Source: Eimeria necatrix (lineage: Eukaryota > Apicomplexa > Conoidasida > Eucoccidiorida > Eimeriidae). Taken from it: a stretch of 41,671 nt of DNA. The notes beneath the pieces were generated by a model, which saw only the letters and a list, made by a program, of their open reading frames with translations, did no database searches and had not been told where the DNA came from. This document shows positions 31,263 through 41,600 of the stretch, in pieces. A program made the translations under genes and the position numbers. The stretch lies in the NCBI RefSeq assembly GCF_000499385.1, contig NW_013653599.1, positions 1 to 41,671 of the forward strand. Reading direction: 5' to 3'. Position 1 is the first letter of the stretch. Every line of letters starts with the position of its first letter.

Positions 31263-32340
31263 ATGCGGAAGGCAGTGGCAAGTTTGGGGCTTTTAGCTGC
31301 TGCATGCGGCCTCCTAGCAGCAGCAAAAGCAGCAGCAGCAGAATCAGAAACCAGCAGCACGGAGTCCGACGACAGCTCCATCTCCAGCAGCAGCAGCAAT
31401 AAGCCCTGAAGCAGGCAGCGCAGCAAGAAGCCGCCGCCCAGCAGCAGTAGCAGCAGCAGCAGTGAGGAGGAAGAGGAAAGCAGCAGCGAAGAAGAAAGCA
31501 GCAGCAGCAGCTGCGGTAGCGCCAGTGCCAGCGGCAGCGAACGCCGTAGTGGCAGCAAGCAAAGCAGCAGCCACACGAAATCAGGCAGCTTAATAGAGCC
31601 AACTGCAGCACAGCAGTAGCAGCAGCAGCAGCGGCCAGCTCATAGTAGCGTAGGTACAGCTTCGGAGGGCTCACAAGAAGCAAAGCCTGCCGCAAAGCAG
31701 CAGCAGCAGCAGAGCAGCAGCGGCAGCAGGGCCAGCAGCAGCAGCGATAGCTGCAGCGAAGCCAGTGGTGACACTAGCAGAGAACACAACAGCAGCAGCA
31801 GCGGCAGCAGCAGCGGCAGTAGCAGCGGCAGCAGCAGCAGCAGCAGTGCCAAGGGAAGCAGCAGCGAAACAGAGTCATCGGCCGCTCAGCCGCAGCGGGC
31901 ATTCGGTGCTCCCGCAGCAGCAGCAACAGCAACAGGAGCAGCAAAGAAGTCATCTAGCTCCTCCGCCAGCAGCAGCAGCAGCAGCAACAGCAGCACCTCG
32001 TCCGATGAGGAGACACCGCAGTACTGTGTTTGCGCGCCGCAGCAGCCAGCCCCTGCCCGCAGCAGCAACAGCAGCAGCGGCAGCAGCAGCTCTGAAGGGC
32101 CGGCGCGGCAGCAGAGCAGCAGCAGCAACAGCAGCAGCGAAAATAGGCAGCTGCTAACAATACTCGTGCTGCAGCAGCAAGAACGGAAGCTGACAGATAA
32201 ACGCTACGCTGTGGTTGCAGCAGCAAGTCGTCAGGGAGCACCGCAGCAGCAGCGGAAGAAACGAACGACCTGCAGCAGCAACAACAGCAACAGCAGCAGC
32301 AACAGCAACAGTAGCAGAGCAGCAGCTACAGCAGCAGCTC
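31263..32340 (+). pseudogene. Serine-rich secreted protein frame with two stops
   Basis: An ATG at 31,263 starts MRKAVASLGLLAAACGLL, a typical signal peptide, followed by an alanine run and an acidic serine-rich part (ESETSSTESDDSS). The same frame continues for about 360 codons through serine runs, a glutamate run (near 31,465), SASASGSERRSGSKQ, and a less repetitive part (ENRQLLTILVLQQQERKL). It ends at a GTGAGG donor at 32,341. It is interrupted by TGA at 31,407 and TAG at 31,617. I see no introns that would remove the stops. It is either a decayed gene, a frame with sequencing errors, or a short 48-codon protein followed by non-coding repeat. The CAG repeat read as AGC cannot easily form stops, so openness alone proves little. 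Confidence 0.4.
31311..32340 (+). repeat. CAG/AGC trinucleotide tract, about 1 kb
   Basis: Interrupted (CAG)n fills about one kilobase on the plus strand. The three frames give serine, alanine or glutamine runs, and the minus strand gives leucine, alanine or cysteine runs. This is the typical homopolymer-coding repeat of Eimeria. The long open frames on both strands here are mostly a product of the repeat. Confidence 0.92.
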
Positions 32341-32367
32341 GTGAGGTCCTTGTGTGCATGCTAGAAT

Positions 32368-32401
32368 TTAGGGTTTAGGGTTTAGGGCTTAGGGTTTAGG
32401 G
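32368..32401 (+). repeat. Telomere-like array after the CAG tract
   Basis: Five TTTAGGG or CTTAGGG units lie in G-rich orientation, just behind the GTGAGG donor of the serine-rich frame. This is the same arrangement as behind exon D. Confidence 0.9.
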
Positions 32402-33155
32402 AGACTCATGAGCCGCGAACTCATGAATTGTTTCCCGTGAAAGCCCGCATTTTAAAAAGTTTTGAGTGCTTTATTTTGCACACTTTTAGTTTGTTTTTCA
32501 GGATTTAGCGTGTAGGGTCCTCTTCAACAACTTTTATTTTTCAATCTTTATTTTGTCTTCCCACATTAATTTGTACTTATTAGCATCTGGCTGCATGCGC
32601 AAGTTTGCGCTTTGGGTGTTTTTCAAGAGGCAGCCAGAACATAAACCCTAAACCCTAGAACTCAGATCCCAGACGCTAAACCCTAGGCCTCAGCATAAGA
32701 TAAGCCCGGTGAAATAATTAGGTTTTAGTTTGCTATCGCAGGAAATGGTAAACCCTGCATGTCTGATATCTTTTGTAATTAGGACGAAGGATTAAAGCTT
32801 TAGGCTTGAGGGTTTAGGGCTTGGGGATTTGGGTTTGGCGGCTTTGTTGTATGCGAGAACTAGAAGACCGTAACTAGTTTAACCACTGCTCCAAGCTCAG
32901 GCTCTAGGGTTTAGGGTTTTAGGATTTAGCGTTTGGCATGAGGAGTGAGCCCTTGCTGCTCACGCGGTGAACAATCTATTGATCGCCCCCATTGCTGGCT
33001 CTGTAATCGATGGAAATATATATTTGTTGATTGATGGAAATGTATACTTGAAATTAGCAAAGTTTAAAGAATAATTAAAACTGCTGTAGAGAAGGAGATC
33101 CAGTACTGCAACAAATCAGGCTTAGGGTGTAGTGCCTGGAACTACAATTGACCTT
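32402..33155. other. Repeat-rich spacer with telomere-like units
   Basis: Short telomere-like clusters in both orientations lie at about 32,641-32,660, 32,800-32,840 and 32,905-32,935. Acceptor-like sites (for example TTTGTTTTTCAG near 32,502) are present, but no open frame behind them is convincing. Confidence 0.6.
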
Positions 33156-33229
33156 CGTCGCCACCCCTGAGGCTTACTAACGCGAAAGGCACCGTCGCCA
33201 CCCCTCGAGGCTTACTAACGCGAAAGGCA
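33156..33229. repeat. Tandem repeat, 36-37 bp x 2
   Basis: A unit from CGTCGCCACCCC to AACGCGAAAGGCA occurs at 33,156-33,191 and 33,193-33,229, with one extra base in the second copy. It marks the end of the repeat-rich segment. Confidence 0.85.
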
Positions 33230-36200
33230 TGAATAATATTGAATATCTTAAGGCATAAGGCGCCGTTGGATAGTGGAAAATCATAAAAGGGAACAATGTG
33301 CTCGCTAGCCAGCACCGGGTATGGGGCTGGAGGCGAGGTTGGTGCCGCGACTCGGGCACTGACCCTCAGCGAGGGTCGACACTCAGTTCTATTATTCTGG
33401 GTTTTCGTACCTCATAATAATACGAACTCAATTGTACGTGGTTAATCAAGGTATTCAGTAGTTGTTGGCGAGAATCAGGTACCTTTGACAGTCAGTGCAG
33501 AGTGTGCACCCTAGTCGGACTCGCCTAAGGACCATACGTAGTAACAGAGTAGACAACTGTTCACTACATAGGCGCTCTGCTGCTGTTGCTGCTGCCTTTG
33601 AGGCGTGGCGGGCAAGCCGCGTTTTGAAAAGCCAAAACTCTTTCAAGAAGGGTTCTTTGCTTAAATTCAATTTATAATTAGGTGGAGTCTCTAGAGAAAA
33701 GCCGGAAAGTATCGGTATGGCCTCCAAAGAATCCCTTCTAGCAGTTGTGCAGAACACTGCTCTCGATGCCAGAGGCAGCAGAACAGCACAAGGGGGTCTT
33801 CCTCACGAAATTCCAACAATAATAATGATAATATAAAATATAATAAATTCAATTTTGTCATTTGTGTCGTTTTGAGAGACAGATCGCCCCGGCTTTGCAT
33901 ACGAGTTGCCGCAGCCTTATTGCGTTGCCGCAGTGTACAGACAACTCGCGGAATTTGCACGGAAGTAACCCAGCAGCGTTTCAGATGGAAAGCTAATAAT
34001 TTTCTTGAATTCCTGTCTATATTTTTGTAATCATACGCTGGACGTGAATCTTCGAGCATTTATACTCAATTGTTGACTTAGTTGGCTCTGCTGCCGACTT
34101 GCGCCGCGGTCTGCTGTTGTGGTTCTACGGCAACGTGAAGTGCCTGCGTTCCTGTTTTCGTTGCATGCGTCGCATTCAATTCAAAAACGCATGCGCCTGA
34201 AAGCAACAGCCGCAGATGTACCGGCGTAGACGGACCTTCAAACTATCCACAAAGTCTGCACATCGAAGAAGATAGCAAGCATGCAAAAGAAATCTTTCAT
34301 GCACGTGGTGCCTAAGAAGAATTTCACTCGCTCCACGTACGTCTCTATTTGCACGGCTATTTTCTGCGGGAATGTCCTGTGGGCACCTTAGGGTCGTAAC
34401 GCCTGCCAAAAAGCAGTTCGATGTTCTTTTATAAAGATCAATATTCTAGCACGTGCCTCAGTGGCCTTGCCAGCTTTTTGACACAGTGGAAAAAGATAAA
34501 TCAGCAACAGACGTATTTTAACGATTGGTCTTACCACGAACGGCGCCAACTCATACTGTGCTCACCATTACTGATGCTCCACCATATGTGGCTCTGAGTG
34601 TCGTAAGCGTGAGGCGACTATTCCGAGAAGGAATGTGAAACGCGAGAACGGTTGGCAGAGAAAATAGTGCAGGGGCACTGGCTCAGTGTCGCTGCTTGTA
34701 CACAGACAAAATCAGCTTTAGCTTAATGATTAAATCGCACGCGCTGTGGGAAATTAGGAAACGCGTTAGTTCCGGACGGCGCCTGTGAGACCACTGCATG
34801 GGCAAAGAAATATTCCGTAAGGAAAAGGGACAGTGCCACCAGTCTACGGGATACAGAAAATCAATGGAAAGCTGCTACATACAACGTGATCGCCAATAAT
34901 AAAACTTTCGTGCTTCTCGGTAGACCTCACGCAATGAGCAAACACACAATGACATCGCTATGTGCTCCACGCTTCTATTTATAGCTGCAACAGTTGGATG
35001 TTTCCTTGAAGAAACTCTGCGCACCTTGGTGAGAGGTATTGCAGATCATTATAGCCGTGTTTTCCTTTGTGCGTACTTCATGCAAACTCACTTATTGCAG
35101 GCGTCCCCGATTACGCAACTAATAGACTGACAAAACGCTTTCAATTACTGTCTCACTGTAACTATTTATCCCCAGACGACAGATGCTGCTTTTCCATCAT
35201 ACCGGTGCCTAGACAGGAATGGGATACACTCCCGAAACCTGTGTAGGTATGTCCACTAGCGGTTGGATTTTAGTGCTGGGTGATGCTTTATTGAGAAGAA
35301 TCCACTAATTGCATTGCTGGCACCCTACTTTTTCAATCGTACCTGATCCTTGTTCTACTTGGGTGTTTTTAATAAGGTTGGCTCCTGTTTTAGTCTCTTC
35401 TGTCGGTTGTCGTAACGGCACTTGTGCAGTTCAAACATGTACTAAACGCAGATAGCAGTATCATCTTTGAAAGGAGACGACTTGAGGTTCCATTGCAAAT
35501 GTCAGAGCTCTTTGAGAAGCACAACGTCCTCCGGTATGAGTAGGATTACTGGGTGATTCGCACTGCAGCTATGACGGCTCCTACAACATAGGGGACTGTG
35601 GGTCATGCTAGGTTTACGGACACGTAGGTTGTGGTACAAAGGCACCGACTGCGCTAATAGGTGTAGCCCAAACTTCCCCAGCGGGCGAATTCGAATACCC
35701 GCATCCTCCACGCAAGATATTTCCATTAGGCTATTCAAGTCACATGGTTGTGAAAAATGCACCTGCGCGATCAGTGCAATGGACGGGTGTTTGAAAGCGT
35801 CAGTGCAACGAGTGGTTACACAGAACATATAAACTGTCGCACTGGAGGTACGAACGTTCATAGGTTATATACAGTTTATGCAGGGATGATTAGGTAGTAC
35901 TAATGGCCGATTTTGTGACATCATCCAAAGTCGATTTACAGCTGTCAGTCGGACATCACGCACTGACACTGCGCAAGCGGGTAATTGCGAGACTTACAGC
36001 TATGGATGTTACAGATATTGGGCACTTTCTTCTATTTATGCAACAAAAAATGAACATCAAGTAAACAGCAGACCTGATCCTGTGTAGCATGCTTTAATGC
36101 GGTTCCAATTCTCCAGGTGTACCAGATTGGCATCACAAAAAGGCACCCATCCATCAAAATGGCTATCAAAATGTTGTTGCCTATGAAAGAAATCCCAAAG

Positions 36201-36474
36201 ACAATAATAATTTCAACTGTTACAAGGCCACTGCTGTGGACAGCTGAAGAGCCGTCTACATTGGCGTGGCACTCGAGCTGCTCAACGGACATCGAGCACG
36301 GCGGAAAACCGAGTCCCTCCGTAGAGACCAGTTATGCAGGTGCCCAACGTTGCATTGGCATAAATTATATATGAAAATTTAAGCACTCAGTTGAGTGAGT
36401 CCACTATTTTCACGTCACAAAGTCAACTGAAGTGTGGGAAGACACTCCCACAAGAGCAGTTATCTTCATCGTGA
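33230..36474. other. Repeat-poor stretch, nothing confident
   Basis: A plus-strand frame ending at 33,677 (AAFEAWRASRVLKSQ) has protein-like text and may be an exon, but its boundaries are unclear. All other frames are of chance length and often rich in cysteine. Confidence 0.4.
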
Positions 36475-36867
36475 ATGCCGATTCTGGCCGTGTCCCTGCA
36501 TCATACGCTCAAAATTAACATCAGAATGCTTGCGTTTCGAACATGGTGCCACTCGGTTTTCGCTTTCGCGTTGACGACCTCACTGGCGGCAGCGACGAAC
36601 TCACAGAGGAGCCGTTATGTTTCTGCTTTTCATCCTGATGTAGTGAATCCGCATGGTGAGGATTTTATGCACTGTAAGAGTGTTCTTCAAAAAAATTACA
36701 TATACAGGAGCTCATCCAAGCTCCTTGTTCTTGTATCCACCCTGGCTGCCGCAGCGTCAGTTGCCTTTGTTCTTCTACGATGCTTTAAGGCGCTGAATTC
36801 CAGGATGGAAGATAAGGGCGGGCTAACGGGTCGGCGGCTAGCGAGGGGATCAAGACAGTCGTGCATA
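36475..36867 (+). CDS. Candidate first exon, membrane-anchored protein
   Basis: From ATG at 36,475 a frame of 131 codons runs to a consensus donor (ATA|GTAAGT at 36,868) in phase 0. It holds a hydrophobic stretch near residues 18-40 (MLAFRTWCHSVFAFALTTSL, signal-like) and a stronger membrane segment at about residues 82-101 (LLVLVSTLAAAASVAFVLLR), followed by LTGRRLARGSR. An RRL motif soon after a membrane segment resembles the TEXEL export-cleavage motif of coccidia. From memory, Eimeria hypothetical proteins often begin in this way. The start codon is uncertain; ATG at about 36,667 is an alternative. Two later exons fit in phase (37,735 and 38,121). Confidence 0.42.
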
Positions 36868-36966
36868 GTAAGTTCCTGCATCCATACTATGGACGGCGCA
36901 ATAAGCAGAGGAAGGAGAAGCGGGCGGACACTAGTGTTCTCTACACGGTGACTAGAGGAGTGGCTC

Positions 36967-37000
36967 AGTACCGTACTTTACTCTGCTGTAGTACGGTACT
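36967..37000. repeat. Perfect 11-bp stem hairpin
   Basis: AGTACCGTACT (36,967-36,977) is the reverse complement of AGTACGGTACT (36,990-37,000), with a 12-base loop. It lies in the proposed intron, about 100 bases after the exon end at 36,867. Confidence 0.75.
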
Positions 37001-37734
37001 CATTTACTTAGGCGCACAGACGTGCATTTGCTTGTCGTGAACACTGCATCTTTGCCTTCAATTGTTAACCCCGCTGTGTAGCAAGAGCTCGAAAGCCACG
37101 TGCATTTTTGTCATATCACAGCGTTATCTTGTTCTGCCCTATCTTCCACCGCATTCATTATCGGAATTCAAAGTACATGGCCTGGGTGGGCATTTCAGTG
37201 ACACCCCTTTTGTGTTGTAGCGCGGCTATCAGCTGAACAAGGGCTTCTTGCCATTTTCACCAGCTTGCAGTGCGTCAGCTGAGTGGGAGACCCGCGAGCT
37301 TTTAGCTGCTCTTCAGCCTGAATGCATTTAAAGCAAGCATGGTTCGCTTCACTCCTTTTTCTGGCATAGTGCTGCTTGCTAGAGGTATCTCCTGTTAAAT
37401 GCCGCCAGTTCAGGGGCATTACGACGACGCTCGCGCGATGCATGAGCATGGCCTCGTTACTTCGCCATTAAGAGTGGAAAGGAACGCACGATTCGTAATT
37501 TCCTGATGGCCAAGTAAGTTTGCAGAGCGAAGCTTTCGACTCATACACGCGGAGACTCTAAACCAAATGTGAAATCTAATACCGCGTCATCTCGGACTGG
37601 GATAATTTCTTTTGCACTAGCCCGCTAAAACGGGGCTACTTGTGCAATGATGGCAGAACTGGCATGAGCTGCCACACATTGACATATGAGGATTCATGGA
37701 TGGCTTCCTCTGGGCTATCACTCGGGATACCCAG

Positions 37735-37919
37735 ACAATTGTTGGCTTTTCTCACGCCTTCATTATTGCTGATGAGTTGTGCGATTTAGAAGCTAGAAGC
37801 ATGAGCATCCGTCAAGTAGCAATCGATCTCGAAGGCGATGTCGATTTGATTAACGTGGCGAAGTCTCATAGAAATACTTTTCGCGTTCCCTTGGGAAATG
37901 CTGCACATTTTTTGAAGTG
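37735..37919 (+). CDS. Candidate second exon, continues 36,475-36,867
   Basis: An acceptor (GGGATACCCAG, ending at 37,734) opens in phase 0, matching the first exon. The frame includes TIVGFSHAFIIADELCDLEA and VAIDLEGDVDLINVAKSHRN, then NAAHFLK, with two leftover bases before GTATTG at 37,920. Only one cysteine occurs in about 61 codons and the acidic residues are balanced, so the text looks coding compared with the surrounding frames. No domain is recognised. Confidence 0.35.
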
Positions 37920-38120
37920 GTATTGCAAAGCACAAACACGAAACAGGTAGCCTTGGATTGCTGGGGGATGGTCGTGGTTGCCATTGTGTCTGCCCTCACT
38001 TTGGGCAAAAATGCGAGACTTACCAGAATTAGCCGAAATAAAGTGCCGTACACGAGTTTACATAGCGTCGGGGATGAGTAGTTGTGCGCCTGCGAGCGGT
38101 TTCTTTGTTTCTACTGGTAG

Positions 38121-38175
38121 GCGTCACAGGAGCTTAGGCAGTTATATTTTTCTCACGATTTCAGCCACGTTTTAG
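38121..38175 (+). CDS. Candidate last exon, continues 37,735-37,919
   Basis: A very good acceptor (TTTCTTTGTTTCTACTGGTAG, ending at 38,120) gives one base that completes a tryptophan codon, then RHRSLGSYIFLTISATF and a TAG. The three exons together have 633 bases, divisible by three, for a protein of 210 residues. The last ten residues are hydrophobic. Confidence 0.3.
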
Positions 38176-39312
38176 AATAATATGTGTCTCTGTTGGGAAT
38201 CATGCAGATCCCAGCTACTTGCAAAGTTGTACATTCATAAAGAAGGAATGCGGCGCTATGCTTGCTGGCGTCAGCAGTAACCAAACGGAGACCTGTTTGC
38301 TTTTGTTAGAGGCTCAGATTCGGTCAGTTGATATGCGTATGCCGAAAAGGCGGCTGCTTAACGAAATTACTAGAAAAGTGGCTGGACGGAGCACGTAATG
38401 GCTGCTCGCGCTTTAGGGGTTGCTTTATGAAAACACTAAATACTATGGGACTAAAGGACGGTTTGATGGCCTTTGCTGCTGGAATGGCATGCTGCACCAG
38501 TAAATAGGTACCAAGTTGACGCTTTGCATCAAAGACCAAAGATGTGGAGCTGTTTTGGTGCTTGCAGAGCAGAAAGATATTCACACATGAGTTTTTATGC
38601 CAGCATCATTCTAAATTCTAGGCAGAAACGAAGAAGCGTACCATGAAGCGGCGCAGATGACAAGCTTTGGCAGCGGCAAGCGAAGTCGCACTTTGGGATT
38701 TGCCGTGATGTTTGAGCATGTACTTTACAGCTCGTTTCTCTTGTATTATTTAGAGGGACTGGGTCCGAAAATCCTCTTGAAAAAGTTCCTACTGCTTTCC
38801 TTTTTGCACGGCTTTCTTCCAAAGCTGAATACTAGGAAGTTGCAAATGCCATTTGATGCCGATGAAGTGGCTTCATGTGCAGCAAATGGAATTTGTTCTC
38901 AATTGTGAGTGTAGATGTGACTTACTATTGGCATCCGGAAGACTTCTACGACGCTTGATTGATCCTTGTTTACGCCTACTGCGCTGACGGTCAATTCTTT
39001 TCCCCATTGTCAGTAAATAGTTTCCAATTTAACGAGCTATTACGCATTGGCGAGTTTGTGTTTTTGCTGGAAACAGTGGCTTCAGCAAAGAAGCTTCTAG
39101 GCGCCAGCCACTCACGTGTAACTGGCACCTGCACCTGCGAAATATTTGCAAATGACGGGGTAATTAACGTTCCCTTAAACCCAAGTTGTTCCTAGCGCAA
39201 CATGGCGATTGCCACTAATGCGATAGGCCATTCAATTCTAGCAGCAGTGACGGTATGCTCAGCCGATGCCTTGGGCCTGCGACATCGACGTCCATTTGGT
39301 ATGCTTGGAGCT
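38176..39312. other. Repeat-poor stretch, nothing called
   Basis: Only open frames of chance length are seen on both strands, with no clear splice-bounded exon. It ends at the first copy of the tandem repeat at 39,313. Confidence 0.4.
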
Positions 39313-39602
39313 GCGGCGCATTGCTGCTTGCGAAAGAGCAGTCATGGGATTGTGCCAGACGCGCAGTGAACAGCAAACGGGAAGAGTAGCGACGTTATTT
39401 TGGTAACCACAGGACGTGGGTTATATGCAATGATGCTGTGTAGCTGGTGGCCGTGGGTGAGTGGGGTTTGCCGTTGGGCCGTGTGGCACTTGTTGATGAG
39501 GAGGAGTTGTGCTGTGGGTCTGACATGGGCACTGTTGCACGGGTTGAATTCTTGGCGCGCGGGATGGGTGTGCAGTGATTCTTATTGGCTGTTGGGCTGC
39601 TA
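39313..39602 (+). repeat. Diverged tandem repeat I, copy 1
   Basis: This 290-base stretch matches 39,766-40,042 in the same orientation at about 90 percent identity. It starts GCGGCGCATTGCTGC and ends TATTGGCTGTTGGGCTGC. A tryptophan-rich frame (WPWVSGVCRWAVW) is open in both copies, but that may be due to the G/T-rich composition. Confidence 0.88.
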
Positions 39603-39765
39603 TGAGACTGCAGCGGTGAACGCTGCAGAAAAGTGCCACGGCCGATTGCCACTCACGCGTGTGTCGTCGTGGCGCTCCAGAGAAGGCAGGTGCAGCTAAG
39701 GGGCGCCGGAGCAGGTTCAGCGTGAGCTGCAGGAGCGTTTTGAGTGATGAGACTGCTATTGTGCA

Positions 39766-40042
39766 GCGGCGCATTGCTGCTTGCGAAAGAGCAGTCATGG
39801 GATTGTGCCAGACGCGCAGTGAACAACAAACTGGAAGAGTAGCGACTTTATTTTGGTAATCACAGGAGGTGCGTTATATGTCATGAGGCTGTGTAGCTGG
39901 TGGCCGTGGGTGAGTGTGGTTTGCCGTTGGGCCTTGTGGCGCTTCTTAGTGAGATGGGTCTGACATGGGCGCTGTTGCACGGGTTGAATTCTTGGCATGT
40001 GGGATGGATGTGCAGTGATTCTTATTGGCTGTTGGGCTGCTA
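39766..40042 (+). repeat. Diverged tandem repeat I, copy 2
   Basis: This is the second copy of 39,313-39,602 at an offset of 453 bases. It lacks about 14 bases around 39,948 that are present in copy 1. Confidence 0.88.
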
Positions 40043-40480
40043 CGTGAGCGGAGCCTTAGGCGCTGTTGCAAGTTGCTGCTACAGATTGTCACGCACTCGT
40101 TCCGCGTTTTGGTGCTTTAGACATTAGCGGCCTAGTTCATTGCCATGGGGGTTGAATCATAAACATGCCATGAGTGGCGCGTTTTTGTGGTTGGAAGCGT
40201 TTGAGGTCCAAAAAGATGAGCGAACGATGCAGTTTCCAGGAATCAAAAATGATTTTGTGACCCTCCAATGTCAAAAGACGCGGTCCATTGCGGTATAGCT
40301 CGAATAATGTTGTTGTGTTCTTTTTCCGTGTATTTATAGGTTTTTGGTTTGATTCCAAACATAGCTGAGGTCTCACCTCTGGTTGACTGCCAAACTGGTG
40401 TCTTCAGGTGAGCCGACACGGAAGTTAGAGGCACACGAGCTTTCAGAAAGTGTGTTAGCCTACACAAACAGCTGCTATCT

Positions 40481-40700
40481 AGGTGGCTCGTGCGGAGTGA
40501 TGCATGTGGCAAAGAGAACGGGCATTGGAAAACTTGAAGTGGAAGCTATGGAGGATGATTTTAATTTAGTGGTTGGCGGCTGTTTTGTGCTGTGGGTCTG
40601 CGGGTGTGGGGAGACGACATCACGTCCTTTAGGAAATGTAAGTTTTGGTGGATCTCGAGGTAGCAGGCTTTGTGCGGTGGACTGCTTTTGCAAGTATGTT
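40481..40700 (+). repeat. Diverged tandem repeat II, copy 1
   Basis: This matches 40,801-41,015 in the same orientation, about 320 bases apart. The shared plus-strand reading is LEVEAMEDDFNLVVGGC here and LEKKAVEDDFDSEVGGC in the partner. The minus strand also keeps a shared reading (QSLLPRDPPK). Identity is about 75-80 percent. It is not clear which strand, if any, is coding. Confidence 0.75.
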
Positions 40701-40760
40701 CTGGGAGGGGTTTGGAGTTTCCCGTTTTAACAGAGAGTCTGTCGAACTGAACAAGCAGTC
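40690..40760 (+). repeat. Repeat III, copy 1 (71 bp)
   Basis: This matches 41,601-41,671 with about four differences in 71 bases. The true repeat is longer than what can be seen because the second copy is cut by the window edge. Confidence 0.9.
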
Positions 40761-40800
40761 GCACCAATTTTTCTCAGTTTTTGAGTTTGCCATGCTGGCT

Positions 40801-41015
40801 GGGTGGCTTGTGCGCATTGTTGAATGCGGCGCGTACAAGGCGGACATTGACCAACTTGAGAAGAAAGCTGTCGAGGATGATTTTGATTCTGAAGTTGGCG
40901 GCTGTTTGCTGCTGAGGGTCTATGACCACGTCACGTCCTTCAGGAGCTGGTCGTTTTGGTGGATCTCGAGGCAGCAGGCTTTGCGGGGTGGACTGCCTTT
41001 CTGTTTGGTTGGTCT
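40801..41015 (+). repeat. Diverged tandem repeat II, copy 2
   Basis: This is the partner of 40,481-40,700. It lies within a plus-strand frame (40,645-41,088) that stays open for 147 codons, and is overlapped by a minus-strand frame of 180 codons (40,920-41,462). Neither is recognised. Confidence 0.75.
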
Positions 41016-41600
41016 CGCGTCTGTGGAAACATTTGGGAGAATTAGGGCAGTGCAGAAACACCAGCAGCAGTCCGTGACGCGAAGGTGATACACGAGATGC
41101 ACTAGATGCAGGAGGACGTCGACGTTCTTCTGTAGCTTTAGACCAAGCACGCACAAGTAGGGTTGGCGGCGAATTCCCACCACTAGGACGTGCGTTGGCT
41201 CAGCGCCTCGACGATGCTTGCCCTGTGCTGCGTTGTGCGGTGCGCAAGCCCTTCTGGGTAATTCGTGTGAATTGTTTAGCAGTCTCCCTGCACCGACACG
41301 CTGGCGCGAACTAGATGTTTGTGGAACACCTGGCGCTTTAAGCAGCACCTGAGCGAAACCATCTATGCTAGCTTTGTAGGAATGCAATGAGCTGGAAGCT
41401 GAGAAGGCACTTGCTGACATGCTCTGGCGAAGACTGTACGTGTCAGGGTGCACAGTGTACAAGGAAGGCCGACGCAGTCGGGACGTGCGAGCCTGACTGT
41501 AGTTATTGTGTTATGTCTGTCGTGTTTGCCTCTAAGGTCATATCTTCATTATAAGCACTGATTGGCCGCTCACGCCACTGTGTATGTCCGGGTTTGGTGT

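Noticed and set aside
31765..32157. Plus-strand alanine-rich frame of 130 codons
   Set aside because: It has no ATG start and is broken upstream. The repeat read as GCA cannot form stops easily. The serine frame has the signal peptide.
31175..32241. Several minus-strand frames with leucine, alanine and cysteine runs
   Set aside because: They are the reverse reading of the CAG tract. The signal peptide and acidic runs favour the plus-strand frame.
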